DNA of 64,000 nucleotides from Planctomycetota bacterium (GTDB taxonomy: Bacteria; Planctomycetota; Planctomycetia; Isosphaerales; Isosphaeraceae), in assembly GCA_021791715.1 (NCBI GenBank), contig JAJYWB010000027.1, forward strand, positions 1 through 64,000, in the 5' to 3' direction. Under the pieces are notes generated by a model that saw nothing but the letters and a program-made list of their open reading frames with translations, did no database searches and was not told the DNA's origin. Each line of letters opens with the position of its first letter. Position 1 is the stretch's first letter. The translations under genes and the position numbers were made by a program. This document shows, one piece after another, positions 17,994-27,277 of the stretch.

Positions 17994-18157
17994 TCGGAGA
18001 AACCTCGATCCGCGAGCCTCGCGACCCCGCCGATTCATTCACTTTCGCCTCGAGGCTCGATCGATCGGCGTCGCATCGCGAGAACCAGAAAGACAAAACA
18101 TGATCACTCAATTTCTCTAATTATTAATTTGTTAGATAAAAGATAAATGTAATAATT

Positions 18158-18202
18158 GGAGGAATCGCTCAATTCGCCGCATCGAGCGATTCCTCCCTTT
18201 TT
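18158..18202. terminator. Bidirectional terminator between convergent genes
   Basis: A 13-bp perfect stem (GGAGGAATCGCTC at 18158-18170, its complement at 18184-18196) with a 13-base loop is followed by CTTTTTA on the plus strand and preceded by an AT-rich run on the other side. It lies right after the stop of the minus-strand thioredoxin gene and also downstream of the plus-strand gene ending at 17993, so it can serve both. Confidence 0.85.
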
Positions 18203-18206
18203 ATCG

Positions 18207-19253
18207 TCATCGAGAGACCGCTTGATCTTGCGGGTTCGATTCCGCGATCGCCGCTCCGTTGCGTGCGAGTTTGGAGGAGAATTCGGAGGGGGATCTGGGA
18301 GATAGCGCGTCGCAATACCGCGCCGCTTTGCTCAGGAAACGATCCCTCGACCTGGCGTCGGAGAAGAGAAAGAGACGATCGCGAAAGATCGCTCCGCAAC
18401 GCGGATCTCCTTCGATCGCCTCGCCGTCGTCGATCCAGCGCACCGAGCAGCGGCCGCGATCAACAGGGACGTATCGGAGCGGATTCGCCACAAACGCGGC
18501 GCGGCGTTCGGGCGTCGAAAATCGGTAAATCTTGCCTTCAAACTCCTCCTGGAGGGTCTCGCTTCCGACGACGAGCGATCGATCACGAACGAGCGCCACG
18601 GGACAGAAACCGCCGACCGCGGGTCTCGTTTGAACTTCGACCCGAGTCTTCTCGGCGTCGGCGTCGAGCGGAGGTTTTTTCTTGGTGCGAACGATCCCCT
18701 GGCGATCGGTCGCCTTCACCTCGGTCGCGCGCGGCGGATCTCCCGCGGCGGTCGATTTCATCTTTGTCGATTCGTCTCGGCGCGGCTCGGCGACACGTTT
18801 TTCGGGCTCGGGAGCGGCCTGAGCCAGCATGTTCGCCAACTCCTCGACCTCGAGATAACCCTCGTTTTTGGCGACGATCCGCCCCGAAGGCGCGATCAAC
18901 ACCGTCGCGGGCAAACCTTCAAGACCGTGCGCCGCGGCGAGTTCAGCATAAACATCAGCTTGTAGCTTCACTGGAATGAAGCGCTCATTACCAAGTTTAA
19001 CGATATTAGGATGAGTAAAGATCTCTCGTTCCATCTTGGCGCAATAGCCGCACCAGGATCCGGTGAATTGAAGCCAAAGGGGCGATCGCGCCGCGCTCGC
19101 CTCGGCGCGGGCCGCCTCAAAATCGGTCCGCCAGGCGATCGAAGCGGGTTCCTGCGCCCTCGGCGCGTGGATCGGGGTCGTGAGAATCGAAGCCAGGAGC
19201 GCGGCCAGGGCGCTCCCGCGTAACGCGGTGCTCGTACAGGACATGCGGTCCAC
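18207..19253 (-). CDS. Secreted thioredoxin-like protein fused to YHS-type domains
   Basis: This is a 348-residue protein. Residues 1-34 form a signal peptide. Residues about 40-150 are a thioredoxin fold with W-C-G-Y-C at 67-71 and a cis-Pro in GLEGLPATVL. A Lys/Pro/Glu linker follows. Residues about 213-265 match a YHS-type domain (GGFCPVALVRD, FEGKIYRFSTPERRAAF, NPLRYVP), and a second, diverged copy follows to about 320 (FRDRLFLFSDARSRDRFL, KAARYCDAL). YHS domains bind metal in some proteins, so a role in extracytoplasmic redox or metal handling fits. This fusion recurs in planctomycetes as far as I recall. The gene stands alone. Confidence 0.85.
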   Translation of the reverse strand: MDRMSCTSTALRGSALAALLASILTTPIHAPRAQEPASIAWRTDFEAARAEASAARSPLWLQFTGSWCGYCAKMEREIFTHPNIVKLGNERFIPVKLQADVYAELAAAHGLEGLPATVLIAPSGRIVAKNEGYLEVEELANMLAQAAPEPEKRVAEPRRDESTKMKSTAAGDPPRATEVKATDRQGIVRTKKKPPLDADAEKTRVEVQTRPAVGGFCPVALVRDRSLVVGSETLQEEFEGKIYRFSTPERRAAFVANPLRYVPVDRGRCSVRWIDDGEAIEGDPRCGAIFRDRLFLFSDARSRDRFLSKAARYCDALSPRSPSEFSSKLARNGAAIAESNPQDQAVSR

Positions 19254-19565
19254 TCCGTCCGTCGGCGATAAGGGAAATTACCGCGATCGACCCGAATCCG
19301 AGCCGATCGACACGCCGGTCCTTCCGGGGACCTCCGCGGCCGAAAGCCGCGGGCCAGACCTTTGGCGGAGGGGAAAACTGATTTTCGCACTCTCTCTATC
19401 GGCCGCCGACCCCCACAATCGAAAAAAAATTTCGTCCCGCCGATCGCTTCCACAAAGCCGCGCCGCCGCGATCGTCACCCTCGACACCCCTTACCAAAAC
19501 CGCGCCTTCGGACCAAGCGCGACCGAATCAATCCCATAAAATACTACTATTTACTTACATTATGA
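19254..19565. other. Intergenic region with two adjacent hairpins
   Basis: No gene is seen. On the upstream side of the thioredoxin-YHS gene lie two adjacent perfect hairpins: GGTCC/GGACC (19317-19332) and CCGCGGC/GCCGCGG (19334-19352, loop CGAAA). They could form part of the 5' untranslated region of that minus-strand gene. A short AT-rich stretch at 19,540-19,565 lies just downstream of the stop of the next minus-strand gene. Confidence 0.35.
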
Positions 19566-20027
19566 TTAGTAGAATCCATTCGTCGCGGCTCGATCCTCCT
19601 CGGGAGGATTTCGCTTTCGAGCCTGGAATTCGGCGATCACTCGTTCGCGCTCGCGAACGATCGCGGCGCGACGCCTTCGCGCATACGCGGCGATCGCGTA
19701 CCAATCGCGAAACGCGACCGCGACGAGAGCCAAAATCAGCATGCATACGACGAACCAGATCGATACGAACCAGCGCCGCGACGAATCTCCAACCCTCGGA
19801 TCAATCCTCGATCCCAAACCGATCGCGATCGCCGCGACCGCCATCAAAACGGCGCCCGCGTACCGACGCATATCTTGACGACGAAAATATAACAATTCAT
19901 CGACCTGTTCGAGTCGATCGCGCCTACCGCGGTCGCGAAATTGAAGCCACGCGAGCAATCCCGCGGCGCACAACACCAAGACCCCGAGCGCCGACCCCGC
20001 CGCCGCGCTCGCCTCGATTCCACGCAT
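19566..20027 (-). CDS. Hypothetical membrane protein, three transmembrane segments
   Basis: This is a 153-residue protein with hydrophobic segments at residues about 9-30, 56-74 and 86-106. A strongly basic stretch with RRRRAAIVRERERV follows and forms a predicted helical cytoplasmic tail. No enzymatic motif is visible and I do not recognise the family. It lies 73 bases downstream of the oxidoreductase gene, on the same strand, but no functional link is evident. Confidence 0.7.
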   Translation of the reverse strand: MRGIEASAAAGSALGVLVLCAAGLLAWLQFRDRGRRDRLEQVDELLYFRRQDMRRYAGAVLMAVAAIAIGLGSRIDPRVGDSSRRWFVSIWFVVCMLILALVAVAFRDWYAIAAYARRRRAAIVRERERVIAEFQARKRNPPEEDRAATNGFY

Positions 20028-20100
20028 CGATCGCTCATCCCCGGTTCGCCGCCGCTCAATCCCGTCCGATCGAAATACGTTCGATCATCGGACCTTTCGA

Positions 20101-21375
20101 TTAAACGTGCACGGGCATCTCAAAACGCTTGCCGTATTCGCGTGAGAGAAGCTTATCGGCCTCGGCGTCGTTCACAAAACGCTCGGTCGACGCGTCGAAA
20201 TCGACCCTGCGACCGACCCGTTGCGCGACGTTTCCCAAATGACACAATCGCGTGCTTAAATGCCCAATCTCAATCTCGGCGTTCGGTTTTTTCCGCGATT
20301 TCACGCATTCGAGAAAATTCGCGATATGCGCGGCCTGGGGATCGGCGATTTTACCCCCCGCGGTCGTTTTTCCCTCGACGACCTTCCATTCGCGCTCGCC
20401 GATGATCAGCGTTCCCTGATCCCCCTCGAACGAGACCCCGAACGACGAACCGTCGATCGGATGCTTCGACCAGATCCGATGCTCCCAGATCAAAATCGCC
20501 GTGGGAAACCGCCAAATCGCAACCTGAGTGTCGGGGGTCTCCTCGTCGTCGTCGAGCACAAAATTCCCGCCGGTCGAGACGATCGACGTCGGGGCGTCGA
20601 GCCCCAAACCCCAACGCGCCAGATCGATCGCATGAATCCCGTTGTTCCCCAGCTCGCCGGTACCCCAATTCCAAAACCAATGCCAATTGTAATGGAATCG
20701 GTTGGGATAAAACGGGCGATCGGGAGCGGGCCCCTGCCACATCGCGTAATCGACCCCCGCGGGAACGGCGCCCGGCGATCCATGACCGATGCTGTTACGT
20801 TTATGAACGATCCACGTTCGCGCCGAGCCGACTTTGCCGATCCCTCCCGATCGAACGATATCGAGCGCCTCGGCGATCTCGGGAGAGCTGCGTCGTTGCG
20901 TTCCCGCCTGAACGATCCGCGCGTATTTGCGCGCCGCCTCGACCATCCGACGCCCCTCGACGATGTTATGACTTACCGGCTTCTCCACATAAACATCCTT
21001 ACCCGATTGGCACGCCATCACCGTCAAAAGCGCGTGCCAATGATCGGGCGCGGCGACGAAAACCGCGTCGATCGTCCGATCGTCGAGAAGTTTGCGAAAA
21101 TCTTTCTCGGAGCGGACCGATTTCGCGCCCGCGGATTCTAAAATCTTCATGGGGCGAGCGAACGACGCGTCGTCGATATCGCAAACCGCGACGATTTCGG
21201 CGCGCGGATCTTTCACGACGGTCGCGATCAATTCCGATCCCCTGCCGCGCACCCCGATCACGCCGATTCGCACGCGTTCGCTCGCGGGTTCGGCGCCCCG
21301 AACGCTATTCGCCGCCAAAACCGCCGCCGTCCCGCCGACCCCCGCCATAAATTCACGCCGATTCACAGCTTTCAT
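20101..21375 (-). CDS. Tat-exported Gfo/Idh/MocA family oxidoreductase
   Basis: This is a 424-residue protein. The N-terminus has a twin-arginine signal (NRREFMAGVGG) with cleavage expected near VRGAEP. A Rossmann domain follows, with VRIGVIGVRGRGSEL for NAD(P) binding, and then EKPVSHNIVEGRRMVEA, which holds the conserved Lys-Pro of the family. The C-terminal domain has the planctomycete-type GELGNNGIHAIDLARWGL and a late IANFLECVKSRKKPNAEIE. The substrate is probably a sugar or sugar derivative. Members of this exported family are numerous in planctomycetes and associated with polysaccharide breakdown. No glycoside hydrolase is adjacent. Confidence 0.92.
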   Translation of the reverse strand: MKAVNRREFMAGVGGTAAVLAANSVRGAEPASERVRIGVIGVRGRGSELIATVVKDPRAEIVAVCDIDDASFARPMKILESAGAKSVRSEKDFRKLLDDRTIDAVFVAAPDHWHALLTVMACQSGKDVYVEKPVSHNIVEGRRMVEAARKYARIVQAGTQRRSSPEIAEALDIVRSGGIGKVGSARTWIVHKRNSIGHGSPGAVPAGVDYAMWQGPAPDRPFYPNRFHYNWHWFWNWGTGELGNNGIHAIDLARWGLGLDAPTSIVSTGGNFVLDDDEETPDTQVAIWRFPTAILIWEHRIWSKHPIDGSSFGVSFEGDQGTLIIGEREWKVVEGKTTAGGKIADPQAAHIANFLECVKSRKKPNAEIEIGHLSTRLCHLGNVAQRVGRRVDFDASTERFVNDAEADKLLSREYGKRFEMPVHV

Positions 21376-21677
21376 TTGATAATTTCCTTTTGTTTAGGAT
21401 CGCGCCGCGGTCGAATTCGCTTCCGATTCTCTCCGAACACGGAAATCGTCGCATGGAACGCGCGGGGGATCAAGCGTCGGCGATTCAACCGATCATTCGG
21501 CTTCGGAGGCGCGCGCCCGGAGATCGTCTCGATCGGCGCGGTCGAGAGGAGTTCGCATCAAACATTCGCCACTCACACAATATTACAAAAATTCATTATA
21601 TTTTCATTTTGATTTCGCTCTTTCAGAAGTCTGTACGGTTTACAAACCGATCTTTAGAAAGGTAATATAAGTTTGTC

Positions 21678-22079
21678 GTGGTTTCGAAGTATAGGGGATT
21701 CGCCTTTCGGTCGATTCTGAGCGAGAATTGCGTTCATCGAGTGGGCGGAGGGGGTCCCAAGAACCTCGAGCTCAAACCGCAAGAATCGAAACTCGATCCG
21801 CCGGGAATCTCGGTGTTAATCGGTGGAACGCCTGGCGAAACGGCGGCCGATTTCCGCAGAGTTTTTGGCCCGCGGTCTAGCATCGGTCAAGCGGCGAAGA
21901 CGGTCGGAACGGCTCAAATTGATCAAATTCGCGCATTGGGATTCGATGTCGTTTCCGTCCCTACCGACAATTTCCCGAATCACGGGCGTATCGTCCATCC
22001 CAAAGACCGAGCCTCGGGGTTTAACCAAGAGAATTTGCAAAAATTATCACGGCTTTTCACAGACACGATAGGGCTCTGA
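21678..22079 (+). CDS. Orphan toxin-tip-like hypothetical protein
   Basis: This is a protein of up to 133 residues from a GTG at 21678, with the start uncertain. The C-terminal 90 residues are compact (GISVLIGGTPGETAADFRRVF, then TVGTAQIDQIRALGFDVV, PNHGRIVHP, GFNQENLQKLSRLF). They look like the tail domain found at the ends of large polymorphic toxins rather than a full enzyme. I recall related tails ending in NHxRIIHP plus a NLxxLSxxF helix, but cannot name the family. The next gene begins two bases after its stop, as in toxin-immunity pairs. No Rhs or secretion part is seen upstream, so this may be an orphan tip. Confidence 0.5.
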   Translation: MVSKYRGFAFRSILSENCVHRVGGGGPKNLELKPQESKLDPPGISVLIGGTPGETAADFRRVFGPRSSIGQAAKTVGTAQIDQIRALGFDVVSVPTDNFPNHGRIVHPKDRASGFNQENLQKLSRLFTDTIGL

Positions 22080-22081
22080 AC

Positions 22082-22593
22082 ATGGGTGATTCAAAAATTG
22101 TATATTTTTTGGGCTCCGACGGTTCCATTCTCGCCGAATCGCGATTGGATCAGGAAGAGGAGGGCTGGTTTTCCGGAACGATCGTCTGGCAGCGATTCCC
22201 TGTCGAGATCAAGAAAGCTCTGGATTGGTATGACGAAGTCGTTCAGGGACAAATGCTAAGCTATCTTGACGAAGCGGAAGCCGCGGTGCGGAAATTCGAG
22301 TTGACGGCGAAGTTTCCGGATGGATCGACGCATAAAACCTACGCGTTGAACATCGGTCCGTCGAATAGCGTGTCGTTCAGGATCAGTCCAATCGCTACTC
22401 GATCGGTATCGACGAAGAAAATGGTCGGCTGAACATTCCACCCGATACAAGCTCGGAATCCACGTCCGCGTTTTTCTCGGACCAATTGATCGTCGAGATC
22501 GACAGAAACCGCTCGAACCAAAACATAGGTCGCCCGGAAAGGTATCCGATCGACTCGCCCCACGCTCTCGTCAATACAATCCGGTCGATTTAA
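22082..22593 (+). pseudogene. Frameshifted acidic partner gene, possible immunity protein
   Basis: The frame from the ATG at 22082 codes well for about 100 residues (acidic, with WFSGTIVWQRFP and ALDWYDEVVQGQMLSYLDEAE) and then ends at 22432 after a poor tail. From about 22,367 an adjacent frame takes over and reads convincingly (SNRYSIGIDEENGRLNIPPD, then FFSDQLIVEIDRNR) to a TAA at 22591-22593. Joining them gives a roughly 170-residue protein. The shift must lie close to 22,360-22,375, because the second frame has a TAG just upstream. It is tightly coupled to the preceding gene. Frameshift decay, programmed shifting or a sequencing error are all possible. Confidence 0.55.
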
Positions 22594-23410
22594 TATCCTC
22601 ATAATCAAAAGCATCGTTGAATTCAGGAGGGCGGATCGGGTCGATTCATTCACAGCCGAATCCCGCCTTAACTCGATCATATCGATCGGAATTACCCGAC
22701 GAATTAAATATGCATAAATAATTATTATTACGATATTTTATATAATAAATTTTAATAATTTATAAATATTTGAATTGTGAATGTGATGAGCCTCGTCGCG
22801 CCGAGCGATCGTCCGTATCGATCGCGAAGCTCCCGAAGCACCCGGAGCCGGCGTTTAGATCGCCGCTCGAGCCTTCGTTCTTCGCGGCTCGCAGCCTAGC
22901 TCTCGGCCGATCCGAAGTCCACCGATCTCGGCGACCTCCACGCGGAGAAAGCCGACGACGTCCTCTCCCTCCGGCGATGAAATTAAAAAACCGCGAATTC
23001 GCGCATTAAGGCTCTCGTACACACCGAAGAATCCGCCGCGCCCGATCTCGACGCGTCTACATATATTATATACAATTTTATTATAGTAGAATTTTCAAAA
23101 AGCGGCCTGTATCTCGAGATCGTCATGCGTCCCATTCATGCCGGAGAGAAATCCAATAATCCATCAATCGCCTCCGAGTCGCCGCGAGAAATCGACGGCG
23201 ATCGACGGAAAAATGCGTATGTCCTAGCGAACTTTCCTTAATTTTACCGATAAGTCGCGAGAATGATAAGCATCTGATTGAAAATGAACTTACAACCCAC
23301 GAGACGACTCGACGTCATCACACCCCGATGGTTTGCGAAGCCGTGCGCACTCATTGCCCGGGCGTTCGCTCCTCGTTAATATTGAAAGACGATATCGGAG
23401 TTCGAAAAAC
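22594..23410. other. Gene-free stretch before padR
   Basis: More than 800 bases contain no gene that I can support. Several AT-rich runs occur (22,690-22,770 and 23,055-23,095), with GC-rich CGATCG-type sequence between them. A 79-codon frame at 22770-23009 has poor amino-acid composition and no ribosome site. The promoter of the padR-efflux cluster is probably in the last 150 bases. Confidence 0.5.
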
Positions 23411-23782
23411 GTGAACGAATTGCTGACCAAAATGTTTTTCGGCGGGTTCGTGCGAATGCACGTCCTTTACCACGCCGTGAGAGAGCCGGTTTTCGGGGTC
23501 GAGATGATGGAGGAACTCGGACGCCACGGATACGAAGTCGGCGCGGGAACGCTTTACCCCATGCTCCATCAGCTCGAAAAAGCGGGATACCTCTCGGCGC
23601 ACTCCGAGGTCATCGCCGGTAAACGGCGTAAATACTATCGAACGACCCCCGCGGGAGAAGAAGCCCTCGAACAAGCCAAAATCAAACTCGGTGAACTCGT
23701 TTCCGAGGTCCTTCACGACAAACCTCCCACCCCTTCAATCCGAACCGATCGATCCGAGAACCATCAAAATCCTAACACTTAA
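23411..23782 (+). CDS. PadR-family transcriptional regulator
   Basis: This is a 123-residue protein if the GTG at 23411 is used. The frame is open further up, but the preceding residues are not family-like. The winged helix is clear: an FVRMHVLYHA helix, GVEMMEELGRHGYEVGAGTLYPMLHQLEKAGYL as recognition helix and wing start, then KRRKYYRTTPAGEEAL for the wing. A C-terminal helix (QAKIKLGELVSEVL) provides dimerisation. PadR proteins often repress an adjacent efflux operon in response to phenolic or drug-like ligands. The RND gene begins 199 bases downstream in the same direction, which points to that role here. Confidence 0.93.
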   Translation: MNELLTKMFFGGFVRMHVLYHAVREPVFGVEMMEELGRHGYEVGAGTLYPMLHQLEKAGYLSAHSEVIAGKRRKYYRTTPAGEEALEQAKIKLGELVSEVLHDKPPTPSIRTDRSENHQNPNT

Positions 23783-23846
23783 TTACGTATAATTCGGAGA
23801 ATGAATCGATGCGGGGCTATCCGATAACAGTGGAGATTTTCCCGGT

Positions 23847-23866
23847 CGCGGCGACCTCTCGCCGCG
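23847..23866. promoter_or_regulatory. GC-rich hairpin between padR and the RND gene
   Basis: CGCGGCG (23847-23853) and its complement CGCCGCG (23860-23866) form a 7-bp stem with a six-base loop in the 199-base gap between padR and the transporter gene. No T-run follows. It could be an attenuator, an mRNA processing site, or part of an operator. Only the symmetry supports it. Confidence 0.25.
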
Positions 23867-23981
23867 GGAGTGAGCGAACCTCGCCCCTCGAACGACACGC
23901 TCGAACGATCATCCGCGGGTTGCTCGCCGAACCGACCGAACGCCGATTCTCATCCCAATCACGCCCGAACGGATCGCTCTC

Positions 23982-26900
23982 ATGAACCCGATCGTCTTCG
24001 CGCTGCGGCGGCCGATGACCGTGATGGTGCTCGTCGTCTCGCTCGCGCTCGGCGGCGTCCTCGCCGTCATTCGCATGCCGATCGATATCTTCCCCAACCT
24101 CAACCTCCCCGTCGTCTATGTTTGTCAACCGTTCGGCGGGATGGACCCCGCGCAGATGGAGGGGCTCTTAACCAATTATTACGAATATCACTTTCTTTAT
24201 ATCAATGGCATTCATCATGTGGAGAGCAGGAACATCCAGGGGATGGCCCTGATGAAGCTTCACTTTCATCCCGATACGAACATGGCTCAGGCGATGGCCG
24301 AGACGATCGGATACGTAACGCGTGCGCGGGCCTTTATGCCTCCTGGAACCGTTTCTCCGTTCGTCACCCGATTCGACGCGGGAAGCGTTCCCGTCGGCTA
24401 TCTCGTCCTTTCCAGCGAAACGAAGTCGATCGGCGAGATTCAGGATCAAGCGCTTTTCAAGGTGAGGCCGATGTTCGCGAGCCTTCCCGGCGTGAGCGCG
24501 CCGCCTCCGTTCGGAGGGAATCAACGAACCGTCGTCATACGTGTCGATCCCGATCGGCTCAGATCGTATCGGATGTCGCCCGACGAGGTGATCGGAGCGC
24601 TCGACGCGGGAAACTCGATCAGCCCCTCGGGAACGGTGCGGATCGGCGATATGATGCCGATCGTGCCGATCAACTCGCTCGTGAGACAGGTGAAAGATCT
24701 CGAGACGATCCCGATCCGACCCGGCCAAGATCCGACCGTTTACCTCCGCGACGTCGCGACCGTCAAAGACGCGAGCGACATCCCCACGGGCTACGCTCTC
24801 GTCAACGGCCGCCGTGCCGTGTACATATTAGTAACAAAACGCGCCGACGCCTCGACCCTCGCGGTCGTGAACAACGTCAAAAAAGCGTTGCCGAGCATGC
24901 AGGCGGTTTTGCCCGACGACATCAAAGTCGGATTCGAGTTTGATCAATCGCCGACGGTCGTGAACGCGGTCCGAAGCCTGATCACCGAGGGAACGCTCGG
25001 CGCCGTGCTTACGGGACTCATGGTGCTGATCTTTCTGCGCGATTGGAGGAGCGTCGTCGTCGTCGTGCTGAACATCCCGTTCGCGATCTGCGGAGCGCTC
25101 ACGGCGATGTGGCTTTCGGGACAGACGATCAACCTGATGACTTTGGGGGGCCTGGCGCTCGCCATCGGCATCCTGGTTGATGAATCGACCGTCGAGGTGG
25201 AAAACATCCACCACCAGATGGACGAAACTTTCTCGATCGCCCGCGCGGTCCGCCGCGGCAATCAACAAACCGCGGTCCCGCGACTCCTCGCGATGCTTTG
25301 CGTCCTCGCCGTCTTCATCCCGTCGTTCTTCATGCAAGGCGCCCCCCGGGCGCTGTTCGTACCGTTATCGCTCGCGGTCGGGTTCGCGATGACGACTTCC
25401 TATTTTCTTTCAAGCACATTCGTACCGGTCGTTTCAACTTGGATGTTGCGACATAAACATATCGGCGAAATCGAAAAAGATCGACCGCGGCGCTCGCTCT
25501 TCGAGCGCGGTCGCGACGCTTACGGCCGAGCGGTAACCGCGGTCGTTCGAGCCCGCGGTGTCGTCGTTCCCGCGTATCTTATCGGCTCGCTCGCGACGAT
25601 CGTCTTCGTGGGACGTTCGCTCGGTCTCGAGATCTTTCCCAAAGTCGACGCGGGACGGTTCCAGCTCCGTTTACGCGCGGCCGACGGAACGCGATACGAG
25701 GAGACCGAACGGCTCGCGATCGCCGCTCTCGAAACGATCGGCCGCGAAGTCGGCAGAGAGAACATATCGATATCGATCGGCTATGTAGGGTTAATCCCAT
25801 CCAGTTATCCGATCAACGCGATTTACCAGTGGACCGCGGGTCCCGAGGAGGCGATCCTCCGGGTCGCGACGAAGGCGGGATCGAAGGTCGATATCGCACG
25901 GCTCAAAGAGCGGTTGCGGCGGGCGCTCGCGGTCGAATTGCCCGGAGTTCGGCTCTCGTTCGAGCCCGCCGATATCGTCAGCGAGGTGATGAGCTTCGGC
26001 TCTCCGACGCCCGTCGACGTTTCGGTCACCGGGCCGAACCTCGCCGACGACCGCGCCTTCGCCGAGAAACTGCGCGCCGAACTCGGCCGAATCTCGGCGC
26101 TCCGCGATCTCCAATTCGGCCAATCGCTCGATTATCCCACGATCCAGATCGATATCGATCGCGAGCGCGCCGGGCTAAGCGGCGTGACCGCCGCGGACGT
26201 GGCGCGGTCGGTCGTCGCGGCCACATCATCAAGTCGATTTATGGTTCCCAATTACTGGCCCGATCCCAAATCGGGGATCGGCTACCAGGTTCAAGTCGAA
26301 ATACCGTATGAAATTATGAATTCTCTCGAACGTATCGAGACGACGCCGATTCAACGTCCGGGATTGGACCGGCAGATTTTGCTCCGCGACGTGGCGAAGG
26401 TTCGTCCGGGAACGACTCCGGGCGAATATGATCGCTACAACATGAAGCGATCGGTGAGCATGACCGCGAACGTCGAGGGCGCCGATTTGGGTCGAATCGC
26501 GGGCGAGATCAAGCGTGCGATTCAACGAGCAGGCGAGCCGCCCAAAGGGGTGGTCGTCGACGTTCGAGGGCAAATCAAGCCGATGGAGGAAATCCTTCAA
26601 GGGCTCGGAATCGGCCTGGCGATGTCGATCGTCGTGATCCTGCTGTTACTGACCGCGAACTTTCAATCGATCAAGCTCGCCCTCGTCGTCGTATCGACGA
26701 CCCCCGCGGTGATCGCCGGCGTCGTCGTCATGCTTCGATTAACCAACACGACGATCAACCTTCAATCGTTTATGGGATCGATCATGGCGATCGGGGTCGC
26801 GGTCGCCAATGCGATCTTGCTGGCGACATTCGCCGAGCATCACCGCCGCGACTCCTACGCCGACGCCGGAAGGGCCGCGATCGAAGGCGCCAAAGGTCGG

Positions 26901-27254
26901 CTTCGACCCATCCTGATGACAAGTTGCGCCATGATCGCCGGAATGGTTCCAATGGCTTTGGGATGGAGCGAAGGGGGTGAACAAACCGCTCCGCTCGCGC
27001 GTGCCGTCGTCGGCGGGCTCCTCGCCGCGACGATCGCGACCCTCGTCGTTTTACCGACGGTCTTCGCGCTCGTGCAGGGGAGGGCGGGGCGACAATCGGC
27101 TTCGCTCGACCCCGACGATCCCGCGAGCACGCACTACCACAAAGAAGACGCCGATTCGAACGAATCCGCGCGGCTCTCGCTTAACGGCGAAACACACTCC
27201 GTCGCTCCTCAATCGATCGACGAGACCCCGTCGTCGACGTTCTTTCATTCATAA
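23982..27254 (+). CDS. RND efflux transporter permease subunit (AcrB/HAE-type)
   Basis: This is a 1,090-residue protein of typical length. It has the twelve-helix RND layout with two large periplasmic loops: the first helix in [20 protein letters not shown], the first loop with [11 protein letters not shown], and the proton-relay helix [21 protein letters not shown] at about residues 388-408. There the usual Asp-Asp pair is Asp-Glu. A second half mirrors it ([21 protein letters not shown] near 970). The C-terminal 60 residues are polar and non-conserved. With the adaptor and TolC-like genes that follow it forms a tripartite pump driven by the proton gradient. The substrate is not deducible, and drugs or organic compounds are likely given the PadR regulator. 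Confidence 0.95.
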   Translation: MNPIVFALRRPMTVMVLVVSLALGGVLAVIRMPIDIFPNLNLPVVYVCQPFGGMDPAQMEGLLTNYYEYHFLYINGIHHVESRNIQGMALMKLHFHPDTNMAQAMAETIGYVTRARAFMPPGTVSPFVTRFDAGSVPVGYLVLSSETKSIGEIQDQALFKVRPMFASLPGVSAPPPFGGNQRTVVIRVDPDRLRSYRMSPDEVIGALDAGNSISPSGTVRIGDMMPIVPINSLVRQVKDLETIPIRPGQDPTVYLRDVATVKDASDIPTGYALVNGRRAVYILVTKRADASTLAVVNNVKKALPSMQAVLPDDIKVGFEFDQSPTVVNAVRSLITEGTLGAVLTGLMVLIFLRDWRSVVVVVLNIPFAICGALTAMWLSGQTINLMTLGGLALAIGILVDESTVEVENIHHQMDETFSIARAVRRGNQQTAVPRLLAMLCVLAVFIPSFFMQGAPRALFVPLSLAVGFAMTTSYFLSSTFVPVVSTWMLRHKHIGEIEKDRPRRSLFERGRDAYGRAVTAVVRARGVVVPAYLIGSLATIVFVGRSLGLEIFPKVDAGRFQLRLRAADGTRYEETERLAIAALETIGREVGRENISISIGYVGLIPSSYPINAIYQWTAGPEEAILRVATKAGSKVDIARLKERLRRALAVELPGVRLSFEPADIVSEVMSFGSPTPVDVSVTGPNLADDRAFAEKLRAELGRISALRDLQFGQSLDYPTIQIDIDRERAGLSGVTAADVARSVVAATSSSRFMVPNYWPDPKSGIGYQVQVEIPYEIMNSLERIETTPIQRPGLDRQILLRDVAKVRPGTTPGEYDRYNMKRSVSMTANVEGADLGRIAGEIKRAIQRAGEPPKGVVVDVRGQIKPMEEILQGLGIGLAMSIVVILLLLTANFQSIKLALVVVSTTPAVIAGVVVMLRLTNTTINLQSFMGSIMAIGVAVANAILLATFAEHHRRDSYADAGRAAIEGAKGRLRPILMTSCAMIAGMVPMALGWSEGGEQTAPLARAVVGGLLAATIATLVVLPTVFALVQGRAGRQSASLDPDDPASTHYHKEDADSNESARLSLNGETHSVAPQSIDETPSSTFFHS

Positions 27255-27277
27255 TTTTCAAGGAAATAAAAAGCGTT

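Noticed and set aside
22770-23009. 79-codon frame in the gap before padR
   Set aside because: Poor composition, no ribosome site, no similarity to known families.
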